A stretch of DNA of 64,000 nt from Acheta domesticus. Taxonomy: Eukaryota > Arthropoda > Insecta > Orthoptera > Gryllidae. Location of the stretch: the NCBI GenBank assembly GCA_031308135.1, contig JAHLJT010008756.1, positions 66,452,026 to 66,516,025 on the forward strand. The letters run 5' to 3'. The notes beneath the pieces are model-generated. The model ran no database searches and had not been told where the DNA came from. It was given only the letters and a program-made list of their open reading frames with translations. Each line of letters starts with the position of its first letter. Positions within the stretch are counted from its first letter, which is position 1. Shown here piece by piece: positions 10,753 through 23,289 of this stretch. Made by a program: the position numbers and the translations under genes.

Positions 10753-10755
<3 letters not shown>

Positions 10756-11904
10756 ATCTTAAGATCTTTTCGATCGCGTAGCGATAATCATAGAGCTCCC
10801 TCAATAAGTTACAGGAATTCATGAAATAAAAAGAAAATATAAATTATACAAATTATTTACAAGTATCTCACCAACGATCTTATAATATAAAGATATTTAA
10901 ATGTTCTTTGAGACATTACCTAGTTTATTTAAATAATTCGTGTTATATCTATTTGCAGAAAATATGTTTTTCGGGATATACTTGAGATCGTTTATACACT
11001 TTGATGAACTGGAATGTAAGCAGACATATTTTCACGTATGGCGTGGCGAATCTCAGAAATATATTATTTCTGTGATTGAAGAATAAGATTTTTGGTACAC
11101 TCATGAAAGTCACAAACTAATTTTGTGTTTTCCAAGAGAGAAGGGAGTATTTTTGGACACTCCATAAATTATATTGTTCTACATCTTTCTATTTGTGGAA
11201 ACAAAAGTACTGACACAGTTAAAATGGAAACAGGAACCGCATCAAATATTTCCTTAAATAGTAACTTGAAGATAAATGATATGTTGACGGTTAATGTATA
11301 CAAGAAGCGCAGATTGTTAGCACTGATACCTCATCAATTGAATCCCGCCTAGTAATTAGGCGCTACTGTCTCCCATGTATTCTGTACGAACGAGAGGTGA
11401 GTAGCCGGACGTACGGGAGTACAGATGCAATGTTGCCAGTGTTTCTGGGCGAGGCCTTTATTAAAGGCGGCCATGATAAAGCGCACAGTGAGGCTCTGTT
11501 ATGTTATTGGTTGAGTGTGCTCGTGAAGTTATCCTTTGATTTAATTTGAATATATTACCATTTCAAACAGGAGACATTTCTGGTTTCGAAAGTCTTAATT
11601 CAACGGTATATTTCTACACATGAGTGGTTAATTTAAAACCTTCAAGAAATGACCGAAGTTCGTTGAAAAGTTTCTTTGTTAGGAAGATTGTAATGCCATG
11701 CCCGATGGGTGGCCATTTTATATATTGGTAGTCCCAGGGTTTTAAGGCCTCAGTGATCGTGTGGTTTTGCGGTCGAGGACAAGGGGCTTTGTGATCGGAG
11801 GATGCCCACCAACGTGGCCTCATAGTGGCCACAACGACTAGAAGGGGAAACTTTCATTTTCCACTTCGTTAATCAAGGGTGGCTCAAGAGACTAATTTGG
11901 GAGG
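10753..11904. other. Unassigned stretch
   Basis: No recognised gene. The frame at 11125-11352 has no known motif. At 11390 the sequence 'gagaggtgagtag' matches a splice donor, and 11440-11520 is moderately GC-rich with an inverted CCAAT ('ttattggttg', 11503), so an unrecognised first exon or promoter is possible; no downstream exon was found to support it. Confidence 0.3.
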
Positions 11905-11917
11905 TAGTGTGTGTGTG

Positions 11918-11982
<65 letters not shown>
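11905..11982. repeat. Compound (GT)n(AT)n microsatellite
   Basis: About 25 bp of GT units with one interruption, then about 26 AT units. The longest simple repeat in the window; open frames across it are artefacts of the repeat. Confidence 0.95.
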
Positions 11983-11984
<2 letters not shown>

Positions 11985-13424
11985 AAACTGTATATACATA
12001 TTGGAAGATTTGGGCTAAATTCAGCTTACGCTGCGATACGATTTTATTCGTTTCAACGATTATCCGAAAATACAATTTGCTTGAAAGTTTCGTGACAAGT
12101 TAAACTTAGTTGTAAATGAATTTTCTGGGGGTGGGTTGGGGAATTTCTCTCATTTCCCTCCCCGTGGATCTGCCCCAGTCGTTAATCCACTGCGAGAGGA
12201 GTGAAGGGCGAGAAATGCCCGAAATTCCCCTGAGTGTCTATGTACCTCAAAATACAGTTGTGAAACTGAATAGTTGGAACGCTCATTTTATTGCCACAAA
12301 TTCGTTTAATCAGCATGATTACAATATCTGTGGCACACATTTTGCAGATGTGTTCCCCGGGGATATTCTCATAACTTTTTCAAACTCCTACTACGATCTG
12401 AAAGAAAGACAAGCTTATTTGATAACTCAAGGAATTTTGGAGAAATCCTCATTTTTGACTTATAATCGGAATTTAGCTTGTTGGAGGAAAATCCTGTAGC
12501 CTCGTCAATAAGTACATTATAATTTGTTGAAATAATTAAACAAAGATAAGTACAATTACGTTAGTTTTAGGACTTCGGTTGAATATACCATATTACTCGA
12601 GTGAAATTTTAAATCACCAAAATGTTATACAGAAAATATTAGAAAAACATTATTAAAACCGAGGGTGGTTTATCAGACAAGCACACAAAGTGCTTGGGAT
12701 CTCTAATCATGGCCCTATCAAATGCTTTTCTATATTGTCCGTACTTTTTACAATACAAGTTTACAAAACTTTTGTTTTATATTTTTGTGCAGTTGTAGAA
12801 TTCACATAGTTTTGACAACACTGCGATGGAAACAGTGAGTTGTTCGCTTCTTTGTTGAATTGGTTGTTTTCAAGTGATAGCTAAGATGTTAGTAGCGCAG
12901 AAAGTGCAATACTTCAATACTACGTAGCTGTTTCCAATAACGCGGGAAAGTATGTGCTGTTGTAGCACCATTCGTTTCGTTACATAAATCAATGTCTATA
13001 CTAAAACGCATTGTTCAGAAGTGAAAAAAATTACATTTTATTAACATCCGCCCGCTAATTATAACCTAACTGTAAATTATACATATGATTACGTATGACT
13101 AGAAATTTCCAGTTAGTCGGATACGAAAGCAATGAAGACTGAAAAGATTTGCATGCAATTAATGACGTACCTCTTGATAGTGAAAATTAGTAGGAGTCGG
13201 AAGTGATGAATTACACTTAATGTGATGTTTTTATCACTATGAAAATGAATCGTTTTCTCTAATTTTATTAAAACGATAGAGATTCAGTAACGATTTCTGA
13301 GGTGTTAGGACACTTATTTTGTGTTCACTCTTACTTTACTCGGCATATAAACAAATGTATGTGATTGATACTTGTTCACATTTGCTGACGAATACCGCAC
13401 TCCTTTTCACTGCGTCTTTGTAAC
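11983..13424. other. Unassigned stretch with a short dispersed repeat
   Basis: A frame at 12116-12499 (127 codons) is open but unrecognised. At 12985-13065 there is a segment beginning 'aatgtctatactaaaa' that is repeated at 49365-49455 in the same orientation, with 'catccgccc' near its end. It is preceded at 12950 by 'gtatgtgctgttgtagcacc', which recalls the 'gtgccattctgtagcacc' landmark of family R. Confidence 0.45.
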
Positions 13425-14053
13425 GTTTAAATCAGTGATACCCAACTCCTTATTTCATCGACTCCTTTTCAACAAATTGTTTGCTTCATCGACCCCGTTA
13501 CATTTTCTACCCAATATACAGAATTCATAAAATGCAAAGATTTGCTCATAAATACCTTAAAGATAGTAATTTCGTACTCTATTATTCTCGTAAATATTTC
13601 GATTTTTCAATAATCGAAAACACTTGTTTTGAGTAGATGAGTCTCTAATCTTCATTGAAATACAATTGTCGTGTAAGACGTAAGAATTGGCCGAAAGAAT
13701 TACATTTCTCCGGTTCGTGTTGCGGAGAGTACGTTCTTGCATGATAGAGTATCATTGTGGATGAACAGTTATAATTTCTTCAGTTTTCTAAACATTTTAA
13801 TTCTTAAGGAAGTACGAGGGATACAAAAAGAGGAGTGAATTTGTAATTTATTATGATACGTTTTGTCCCTTATCTCTGGAAACAATTTCATTAATTTTTG
13901 TTTGCAATCAATGAGATCTTGATTATCGTGAACTTGCGCTGTTCATATTCGGATATTAATCCCCGATCGACCCCCTTAATCATCATTGACCCCCTTTAAA
14001 ATTTCATGGTTCCCAGGGGGTCTGTACCGTCATTGGAAACCCCTGGTTTCAAT
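13425..14053. mobile_element. hAT element with near-perfect 8-bp target duplication
   Basis: Element proper 13433-14045 (613 bp). Left end 'cagtgatacccaactcc'; right end reads, in reverse complement, 'caggggtttccaatg', the CAGNG-type end of hAT elements. The flanks are 'gtttaaat' (13425-13432) and 'gtttcaat' (14046-14053), a 7 of 8 match. The interior has paired 'atcgaccccgtta' and 'atcgacccccttaatca' blocks. The minus strand has a short frame at 13557-13742 that may be transposase debris but has no clear motif. A related copy in reverse orientation lies at 33258-33840. Confidence 0.85.
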
Positions 14054-14899
14054 GTACGGAACACTCTCAGAAAATTGTAAATGTTTCAGTAATTAAATTA
14101 ACACATTGATCACAAAAGAATTCAATACCGAAAATAAACTGAACTGTTTATAGTTTTTGACACATTCACCCATGTGTAAATCTAAAATTATTTAAAATTT
14201 TAGTCACCTTTTAAAATTCGTAATTAGTAGGTGCGTCTTCTTTATAGCAAAAAAAAAAGCACTCGGAATTTTAGTTAACATGGCGTCAACCAGTCCAGCT
14301 GGTTTATAGACATTGTAAATGGGATGAGTTAGTCCCGTACGAAAGGATGTCATGGGCTATGACAGGAAAATATTCTGAGGTCTTATGTTTCACATTGTTC
14401 ATAACGTATGTGGATGTTGAAAGAAAGAAATGGATGCGTCGGTGGGCATTCATTAACAATGGCGTTGCTAAGTTCTGTGGCACTCCGGAGAGGGGATACA
14501 GAACAGTTATAAAATCCACCCTCGCTCTTACCGTCGATAAGTTAAAGCAGAAGAAGTTACGATTTTTACATTTTATTATAAAACGTAAAAATCAATTCCC
14601 TGCCAGTTGACCCTGTGTAAATCGTATTACCAGAGAATGCTTGTAGGGGAGGGGGATGGAGAATAGAGAACTGGCATGACGTCCGATATCGTTGACCCAG
14701 CTCCCGTACTTTAACTCAAATGGCAAAGTTTTGCACAAATGTTTGGTACAACATTGCTTGCAGCTCCTCGCGATCTGTACCAATCTTTAAGTAGTTCTAC
14801 GACATGGCACATTCCCCGTATTATTTGTAACGGTTATGTAAAATGAGAATAATTGAACCGCTGGTTGTAGGTATTGTAATGATACCGAATTAATTCCAA
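14054..14899. other. Unassigned stretch
   Basis: No supported feature. Frames at 14347-14610 and, antisense, 14592-14783 carry no known motif. Confidence 0.45.
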
Positions 14900-15860
14900 C
14901 GACGATGCGATGCGTTCGCGACGATGCGAACAAAATAATATTTTCACGAAGCATGACAAAGGACCCGTGGTGGCGCCGAGATTCTGTCCGAAATCCCGCT
15001 TGCCACCCCCCCCCCCCATTAGACACGCGGAGGTGTCCGTGACGCTAGGGGCTGCGCGCGCGCCCGCGCCAGTCCCTGACAGTGCTTTCCCGTGGCCCCC
15101 CTCGCCAACCTCCTCCCTCGAGATTCTCCGGGCCATTAATTACTACCCTGTTTGACACACTATTAGAGTGGGAGGGAACGAGTGGAAACTGTCCACTGAG
15201 TTCTCGGCTCAAAAATCTTCGATGATTGGACAAAATTATTTTGCGGCGCACTAACCTTTCGCCAATGGCTACTAAGCTTAAAAACAATTCTGGAAAATTC
15301 TAGAAAATTTTGGGTGAATTTGGTGGGGAAAGGAGGTTGGAAAGACATCGTGAGCACGGCGTCAAAAAAGGAAGGTACGAGGCAGTCGAGGAGAGAAGTC
15401 GCGTTCGCCGCGGCGTCCGGCGCCGGCGAGAGAAATTTTTCAAAGTATTGATTTGTAAGAGAAAACGAGTTCGTTAAGGGCCATATGTGCACGGCCTCCG
15501 AAAATCAGTTGAACGTGAATTTCAGACGCCTATTTTATTCAGGATAGCGGAGAGAAAGTGCTTTATGCGAAACTCGTGTCAGAACGCATTATACTGGAGT
15601 GATAAAATCGTTTATGGACTTGTTGCGATCTTCAGAGTGCGGAGTGAGGGTTGCTTCCGGGACGCATGGACTGAAAATACAGAAGCCATTGTGTCAGGCG
15701 CGTGACCATTATCTGCCGGCGATTAGCTGTGAATGAGCTGCGCCGGGCCTCTGTCGGCCCCTCCCGTCACAACAATACCTGCTCGGACCAGCCCCGGCTC
15801 GCCTTCACCGAGCCGCCTTCGCATGCCCGCTTTTGTCGCCTGCCCCCCCCCCGGCGGTGT
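14900..15860. promoter_or_regulatory. CpG-rich region, candidate promoter or 5' exon zone
   Basis: Three GC-rich blocks (14960-15140, 15375-15435, 15700-15860) within about 950 bp, the longest such cluster here. It includes a run of 12 C at 15006-15017, 'gcgcgcgcccgcgcc' at 15055, 'cgccgcggcgtccggcgccgg' near 15408, and a C run at 15842. Overlapping frames of 80-110 codons occur on both strands, as expected from stop-poor GC-rich sequence, and none shows a domain. In AT-rich insect genomes such islands often sit at promoters; no TATA, initiator or spliced product could be fixed. Confidence 0.35.
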
Positions 15861-16823
15861 TTTTCTTTATGTGTGTAATTTTGGAATTGGGGAGAAGGAG
15901 AGCATGCTCGCCGATTTTAGTGGTATTATCATGACCATTGCCTCATTGCTGAATAAATGCCTCTTATTTTGTTAACCTGATTACGAGACTTTCATTTTCA
16001 CCGAACAACGACTTCATCATTAAAATTTTCAGCACACCTTTCTTCCTGTTGAGTTAGCAGGCAGCTAAGGTCATTCGGCGTCCCAGCGCAACGACCCTGC
16101 TGTCGCAGTGTAGGCCACATTTAGTGAAAATTTAGTTAAAGCAGTAATGTGCATTTTGTATGTAGCTTCATGAAATGGAGCATAAAAACAATTAGTCTCC
16201 ATTTCTTACTATGTATACAGATCAACAGTTATGTGAAGAATAAAATTTTCTTACTATTGTAATCGGATCTTTGATAATTATCGAAGAAGTAGTGCAATAT
16301 CCTAGAATTAAAAGAGCATTTAGTAAATGCAAATAGAAATTTCATTATGCACTTGGTGGAAGGAAATTAAATAACAGATTTCAAGAAGTGGTGGACATAA
16401 ACTTACGAGAAGACTTTCCTTTCTGTTGAGATCTCAAAGCGAGACATTCCAGGCTCTAATATGATTCTATTGAATATTTCAACATTTGATTATAGTTTTC
16501 TTTGTGTAACATTAACACTAAGAGTTGTAAAAATGAATTTAGTTCATTAATAGGCTTCAGAGCAATAAATTCTCTTCGAAATCACAATTCACAGATGAAA
16601 AATGTTGCAAGAATGGAAAAGTAGGAGATGGCTTTAGGTCAGAAGGAAGACATTAAAAAAACACATTGTGTTTGTTCCGATATTGAAAGTGTGTCATTCT
16701 ATACGAATGAAATATTAATTTCCTACTGCAGATGTGCAAGAGTCATATGATATATGAACTGTGCCGTAAACACTGAATACTACTATTTTGTTTTGTTATT
16801 CGTTCTACAATAGTTAGTTATGT
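15861..16823. other. Unassigned stretch
   Basis: AT-rich, no supported gene, RNA or repeat. Confidence 0.5.
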
Positions 16824-16930
16824 CACGAGTCCTCTAAATATGTCCTTAAGGACGAAGCCGGAAGGTTAACTGCGAGGTGGAGCGATAGTGAAGCCGACTG
16901 AGTCCTTAAAGACTAATAGAGGACGAGTCA
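16824..16930. repeat. Short inverted repeat (hairpin or miniature element)
   Basis: Left arm 16824-16852 ('acgagtcctctaaatatg' then 'tccttaaggac') and right arm 16902-16929 ('gtccttaaagac' then 'taatagaggacgagt') are reverse complements with a few mismatches, around a 49-bp loop. No clear target duplication. Confidence 0.6.
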
Positions 16931-17079
16931 GATACAATGTTTTTTGTTATTTCTAGTTTATCGCTTATTGAAAATAAACTTTTATCACTTTCATGAGTTA
17001 AAAAAATTCATTACTCTCGGTTTTATGTAGCAAGGGTTGGTTGTAGTGGATACTTTGTGATTAAACAGTTGAATGCTTT

Positions 17080-17795
17080 TTCTGGTAATGCAAGCTGGTT
17101 GAGAAAAAATTCGGGAATTTCGAAGTGTCAGCAGATATTTTCGTGCCAATGGTATTCTGGAGGAAGCAGACGATTCAAGATATAGTTTGATGCCTTCTAA
17201 ATCTGTAACCACTTATGAAAAAGCTTATGATTTATTTTGTGATTGACGAAGGAAAAAGGAATGTTCGTGGCATTAACGAAGAGATGATGCTAGAACGATC
17301 ACAAACATTAAAACCAACTAGTCTCTAGTCATACTTTAGTATGCTGAAAAAATGTATAAAAATAAGTGAGAAGACTGAGTATCCACAAAAGTTATTCATT
17401 CCCTTTAATTTGAAATAATAGTGAATACTGAAGGCTGATTGTTTAAAATTTATTTGAATGTACTATTATAAAGTTAATGAAAATTTGAAGAAAAAATCTA
17501 AGCTAATTACAAGCCTAAAATATCAGAAGAGCAAGTAAATAAGTTCTTACAAGAGGCTGACGATCACATATACCTGCTTTTAAAGGTCATTCTTGTTTTA
17601 GGAGTATTTGGTGCTTGCCGGGGATAAGAACGTGCAGGTTTGACCGTGAACAATATACAAGAGAAAGGAACATACTACCAGGTACATATTTCTCTAACAA
17701 TAATTTACATTTATTTCCAAACATTTTGTGTTGTGTCAAAGTCATATTTATCCCAAGATTTACGAGCACTGATAAAATCTAAACCCGAAAGTCCG
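17080..17795 (+). pseudogene. Crypton-like tyrosine recombinase relic
   Basis: Two pieces of a tyrosine recombinase of the kind repeated in insect genomes. The first, about 17143-17290, reads ILEEADDSRYSLMPSKSVTT then YEKAYDLFCD, the N-terminal core-binding region. The second, 17514-17614, is open and reads KPKISEEQVNKFLQ, EADDHIYLLLKV, LGVFGACRG; the Arg of GACR is the position of the first catalytic arginine in this fold. It continues past a stop with AGLTVNNIQEKGTYYQV to about 17690. Frameshifts and stops separate the pieces. The C-terminal His-x-x-Arg and Tyr region is absent. Crypton-type elements use this enzyme for cut-and-paste recombination; this copy is dead. The family is recognised from memory of its conserved blocks. 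Confidence 0.7.
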
Positions 17796-18399
17796 CTAAA
17801 ATATTTTTAATGGACTCCGAGCATTTTAATGGCCGTTGCTATGGACGCAACCTTAGAGTTGTTTAGATGGTTGGTTGCTAAGGGGCTAAGTGCATGTTTA
17901 CCAACGTAAATAACAAAAACAGTATTACTCGCAATAACAACGTACGTTTCTTACAGGGAACACAAGAACTCTGTATTGTGTTATAAAAGAACATTGCTAT
18001 TTGTTTATGTATTTGTATATTTTTTTAACTTAAAAATATATGGATTCCAAAAACAACAAAATTTCACAGCATTAAAAAATATTTTACTACACAGTGTCGC
18101 AGGTTGATCATTAACAATCAACCCGAAGTAAGTTTCGTCTCGTTCTAACTAACCATGTAGTAATTATAATGTTTTTATTAATTTATACAAAAATGTGCAA
18201 TGTGACTTAGGTTGTTTTTCCAATCAGCAATTCAATTTTTATTAATGGCGCATCCAGAATTGTTCAATAGGAGAGAGCTATAAGTGTAGTGACCGGCCGC
18301 GGTAAAGAATTTTTCAATTATGCTGAATTAAAAATTTATTTTTACTCTTTGATTTGTAGTTGTCTATTATATATTTAATTGAGGTTGAATAATTGAATA
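17796..18399. other. Unassigned stretch
   Basis: At 17833-17890 two segments resemble RFX-type X-box half sites ('gttgctatgg', 'ggttgctaagg'); they may instead be the end of the neighbouring recombinase element. Nothing else supported. Confidence 0.3.
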
Positions 18400-19330
18400 A
18401 TTTTCATCGAACATTAGTAAAATTATATTTGTGGATACGTGGCTTCGAGAAAGGAGTTATTTGTGAAACGCCTTTTGACTCAATTGGCAGAACACACTGT
18501 CTTACTTCAATATCGAAGTGTTTCTACTCTGGAAGCAACCCTGAAGAAAATACGAGTACTTCCGTGGACTTCTGGAGGAAAGACACTTGCCGCTACGTCT
18601 TTCCATCTTTTAAATGCCTTAAGAAGGGTTCTGCTGTCAAATGTCCTTATTTCTTTCACCTCCTACAAGTGTATTTAAATTTTGATTGGATGAATATGCC
18701 ATTGTTTCTGCAGAATTGACGTTTGATTTCCTGAGGCTAGCCCGCTTACTAGTTTCCTATTGATGGTGTTTTCTGCTTATCGTTCTGCTTGTCTATTCCT
18801 TCAGTGCTATTTCCAAATAACACTTTTCTTGTAGTGATATTGTGGTTAGTGCTCTCATGTACTACTGGCAAAACTACTCTAAAATTTTTTCTTTTACCTT
18901 CTTTCTGTGTTGTCAGGGCCTACTCTCTTCTCTGTTTTTCTTTTTATCTCTTCCTTAGCCCTTTCTTCATTTTCTTTTGCATCTGCCTTTTCCTTATGGA
19001 GGGTTTTCCACTGTCTGGACGTTATCACGTTCGCCATTCTCTGAATATTGATTTTGTTTTTTCCTTTTTGGTGTTTCTGGCCATATCAGATAATCTACTA
19101 ATGTTGAATCATTCGAACCTCAGCGCACTACTTTTGAAAACGTCAGTTGGAGATGGTGTTCTCGCAGTGGTGGTTCACAGTACGGTTTTGAGGTGCCGAT
19201 GACTGTTGCACATCTTGTACTGGCACATCTTGTGCTGGCGTCGAGAGCATCCGAAGGATGTTTGTAATTCATTTGTAATTCAGAACAGAGCTCACTCGTC
19301 TGAAAAGTAAAGTGACTTTTGTCACCATCC
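18400..19330 (-). pseudogene. Possible transposase-tail relic (pogo/Tigger-like), antisense
   Basis: Read on the minus strand, scattered frames look like the charged C-terminal tail of insect pogo/Tigger-type transposases: ITSRQWKTLHKEKADAKENE followed by a Lys/Arg/Glu-rich run (near 19020-18900), and further down FDSRTLLKAFKRWKDVAASVF and a VASRVETLRY segment (near 18650-18520). Stops and shifts are frequent. No DDE catalytic block is visible. The assignment rests on composition and block order, so it is weak. Confidence 0.3.
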
Positions 19331-22300
19331 CACCGTGGGCCAGAAATGCCTCAAAGCTGGCCAAAAGTCCAAAAACTCAAATTACATCCCTGGCGCTGAG
19401 ATTTCGCCTATCGTGAGACTAATGTCCACCCCTTTCATAGACATAAACAAAAATTCAATGCACCGTTCTAAACCTTCGGAACTAAGCTGCAAAGTAGGAT
19501 TCAGTTTGCTTCTGATTTCTGTCGTGACGAATATGAAACAGAAAGCCCATATTGGTACAATCAGTACTCAGGGACTTTGCAAGATATCGATCTGCTGAAT
19601 ATCGTAGTTTGTAGAGAGAGGTTTTCTTATTTTCCAGTAAAGAATATTTCCATTTTTGTGAATAAATTTTTAAGTTATTGTTATAAATATAAATTTGCAC
19701 AATTCAATCGTACAATAGAGATATCGTAATTTTCTTCGAGGCTTTTAGTTGTTACTTTCGCTTACTTCCGGTTTAAGACAAATTGTTATAAGAAGAAAAA
19801 GTGTGAGGAAAATGACCGTGTTAACAGATTACAGCACATTACAGCGTTTTGTGAGATATACGCGTTTACATTTTTTTCTACGTAGTTTGCACTGTTTGCA
19901 CTAAGTACTGCGGATTGCGTCTTCCTCGCATAAGTCACTTCCTGACGTATGTTAAAAGAGTAAATAATATTTTTAAGACTTCTAAGACGATTTGTATTAC
20001 AAAACAAGCATTTCTTCTTTCTAGACGAATTTCTACTAAATGCTGAAAAATGAGGTATGTGAAATGCTGTTGGAGGCTCGCAATCGCCGCGACACCAAAA
20101 TACCGCAATTAGTCGTCTTTCTCAATTTACTGATACTGAGAAAATGTCAAATGAGCTATTTACAAGACAACGGCAAACTATAGTGACTTTGCCAGTTGGG
20201 ACAAAAGCAATAGAAAGTGTGGTAATTTTTTAAAAGAAAATTCAGCTTGGTTGAACGAAAAATTTATTTTGCCATCTTATATTCCTGCTCCAGAAGATCC
20301 CGAAGATTCTTCAAACCTAGGACGTTCATCGTCTTCATACGAAGCAAATAGTGAAGGAGCAAAAGAAGGAAAATAAAAAACTATTCGTGACACCCATTCT
20401 TCTCCCATGCTGATTTACACCAACCCAATGTGTCTGCGCTTCGAAGGGACAAAGGACGCAGCTTAGCTGATGAAGGAGACCTTGAGAACTCCAAGCTTAC
20501 ATGTGCACTCAGTACACTCCCCGAATTCGTTCAACGAACGGCCTTAATGTGCCCCACATATAACGAAGTAGGATCTGCTAAGGAACGATGTTAGCATGAC
20601 TTCACTTTACAGAACTGTTACCGAAGTAAATCTGCAGCCTACTCTATCATACTGCTTTTCGAATAATTTTCGCTCACCAAATTTCTTTCGGCGCCCAGCT
20701 CAAGTTTGATAAGCAAGAGGGGTTTTGATGGCAGCACTTGACACAATGAGTAAAAAAACAGGAGGCTATTTCAGTAATACAGACATGTTTATTAACTGTT
20801 TTGTATCGATTCTACTTTGTCACTTCGTAAGAAAGAAAAACTGTTTTATGGCAAAATCATTAATCTCCATGAATTCGTTATTGCAGACCAATTAAGCTTC
20901 ATTTCCGAAACAGAAGCAGCTCACCTAATTAAAAATGACGAAATAAATTATACAAAATAAAATTAAACAACTTGGGTCTACTCTTGTTTCGATTGACGAC
21001 TTTCTATGTAATGTGGTTTCCACGACATGCTACTTATTATGGCAGATGAAAAGGTACGAAGCACTTTGACAACAACTTCATTGCAGAAATATATTTGTAA
21101 AGCAATTCCAAAGAAAATGAATGATTTAAATGAATTATTGATAAAGATGAATCTTCTCCTTGTCCTGAAAAGGAAAGTGAAAGTACGTCAAGCAGCGAAG
21201 ATGAATTAGCAGGAAAAATTCACATAAAATATCCTCTTGAATAAAATATAAATGTATATTTCTGTTGAGTAACAGATGATATTACTTATTTATATGCATT
21301 CCATTAACCATTTATTCAATTCCCTTCCATTCCTTTCCTTGGAAATGCAGGAATTTGGACAGGGGAGTTTTGGCCAGGTTTCGGCTCTTCCTTGCCCAGT
21401 GTGCATCCCCGCAAAAAAGGACATTTCCTAATAAATGACAGTTCAAACCAAAAGTTTGCCAACTGTTCACTTGAACGATGGGAAGAAGTCTCAATTAAAT
21501 CAGCAACATTTACAAGAGATTTAATTGTTCACTGTAAGAACTAGTCTTCAGAACGTCTTCATACCTCAAAAGCAGTGTATTTTAATAATCTGAAGTGGTT
21601 TTAATCAATTTTCGTTTTTCTTTGCTTTTAGGGCTTTTCAAAAACATTTTAGGAGTATTTTATTGATCATTTTGGCGATGTTTTCATCCATGCCATTCAC
21701 TCCATGCCCATCATTGTCCTATACGTCAGAAATATTTACAGTTATGGGCACTAACTTTTTTTGCTTATGGACTGCACTGAAAAAGTGAAAACATATGAAA
21801 TCGTAGATCATAAACCTGGCTATACTACGCATAGAGCTATATTACGCATAGAGCGGATTGCAAATAAAATCCTTAATAAACTGGACACGCCTCCACTAAC
21901 GGATCCATAACGTTTCGATGCACAAACAATACGTGGAGCACACCACTAAATACTGACGTGTACCTACGCTCACTATGGGGCCACATTTAATTCATATTCT
22001 GGGGTAGCAAACTTAAAGACACACACGGCATAGGGATTACATGCAGAGAGCCTGTCGCTGTTTGAAGGTCTTGTTATTAACCTCCTTACAGTTTCTGCGC
22101 CCATCACTATACCGGTGCCCACGTATGTACCGGTTATCCTGTATTTAACATTGTATTTATTCGTGACTGGAAAGTATCTTACCATGCTTCCATGTAAATA
22201 TAAGTGGATCGTGTGTGAACGTTTGTGAACGTTTGTCAGGCTAGTAAATGGCTGCAGCATTGCCTTCCTGCTTGGTTTCCACTCCTATCATGGATGCACA

Positions 22301-22789
22301 GAATAGTAATTTATGATATGAGCGGTAAAAGTGGCGTTTTATTTTGCGAGTAGGAAATAAAATTACTTTTTACCACGTGTGCTAAACGCTAATTTTTAGA
22401 CTTACTGATATTCATTATATTCAAGAATACAAATAACTTGATTATGTACTAGTTAAATGAAGGCCAGTAACAGAAAATACTGTAAGACGAAAGTATTTTG
22501 TTTTCTCTGTTGCATTCTCAGTTTTTTTAAACATCTGAGCATCGTCTGATTTTTAGCACTACTAAACGTTTTTGAATAAGAATTAATAATAAGTGAGGAA
22601 AAATACCCATGAGAACGCACGCATTCTGGGTATTCGCCCCAGAGACAAAGGATGCATGAATTATAATTTGTTAAAATATCAAATCAATTTACTTCCATTT
22701 AACGTTGCGCACGACGTGGTAAACCAAAGCTCAATGTATCCGACCTTTGCGATATCGACTGCATTTTGTCCTTGACTATTGTTACTACG
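19331..22789. other. Unassigned stretch, with coding-like debris
   Basis: No gene assigned over about 3.4 kb. Near 20140-20380 (+) two adjacent frames look coding-like (MSNELFTRQRQTIVTLPVG, then LNEKFILPSYIPAPEDPEDS and a Ser-rich end), compatible with a decayed transposon ORF of unknown family. A minus-strand frame of 95 codons at 21973-22260 has balanced composition but no known motif. At 21825-21855 'acgcatagagc' is tandemly doubled. Confidence 0.35.
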
Positions 22790-23240
22790 CTAAAGGCTAA
22801 GCTCCCCGCCAGATAACAATCGCCGGTCGACGGGGAAGACAGAGGGGACGGCGGATGGTCTCTGCGGAGGTATGTGAACGCACTCGAAAAACAGCTGAGC
22901 GCGCCTTCCGGCGAGCCTTCTCGGAGAGAGGAAAGCCAGTTCCGCCGGAAATGTGTGTCTGTGTGGCGGCGCGCGTGGCGGGAATACCATAGGCTGCGCG
23001 GTGTTGGGCCTGTAGTCGTCGCCGCCGCCGCCGTTGTCTCCGCCCGCCGCCGTACTTGTGGCTCCGCCCACTTTCATTCACAACGTCTCGGCAGACCTCC
23101 GTGTTGGAATACCTTGGAGTAATTCCCCGGAACCTGGAGGCACAAAACTTCCGGGCCAGAGCCCGGATATAAAGGTGGATTCATCTTCTACTCATGCTCC
23201 TTTCTCACGCGTAATTACTCGCGCGGCGCTCTGAATGCGC
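22790..23240. promoter_or_regulatory. CpG-rich region with TATA-like box
   Basis: Dense CG dinucleotides from 22810 to 23230 ('cgccgccgccgccg' at about 23020, 'cgcgcggcgctctg' at its end). At 23168 'ggatataaaggtgg' gives a TATA-like sequence for a + strand promoter. Frames of 80-95 codons on both strands are compositional. No supporting exon was found downstream before the family R copy at 23290. Confidence 0.35.
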
Positions 23241-23289
23241 CAACAAAGAAATTTATTCAATAACAAAACCGATAATTGCAATATTAGTG

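Noticed and set aside
11879..12103. Frames with alternating Tyr-Ile repeats on both strands
   Set aside because: Translation of the (GT)n(AT)n microsatellite.
12116..12499. 127-codon open frame on the + strand
   Set aside because: No recognisable domain, no supporting splice or poly(A) context, and downstream of a long microsatellite. Length alone is weak evidence in 64 kb read in six frames.
17833..17890. RFX X-box-like motifs as a ciliary gene promoter
   Set aside because: Both sites are imperfect, no gene follows, and they lie just past the Crypton-like relic, so they may be element sequence.
18789..19202. 137-codon + strand frame with many Leu/Phe/Ser, membrane-protein-like
   Set aside because: Antisense of a Lys/Glu-rich, purine-rich relic on the minus strand, which forces hydrophobic codons on the + strand.
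22790..23081. Overlapping frames of about 95 codons in a GC-rich region
   Set aside because: Three frames over the same bases are open at once, a sign of composition and not of coding.
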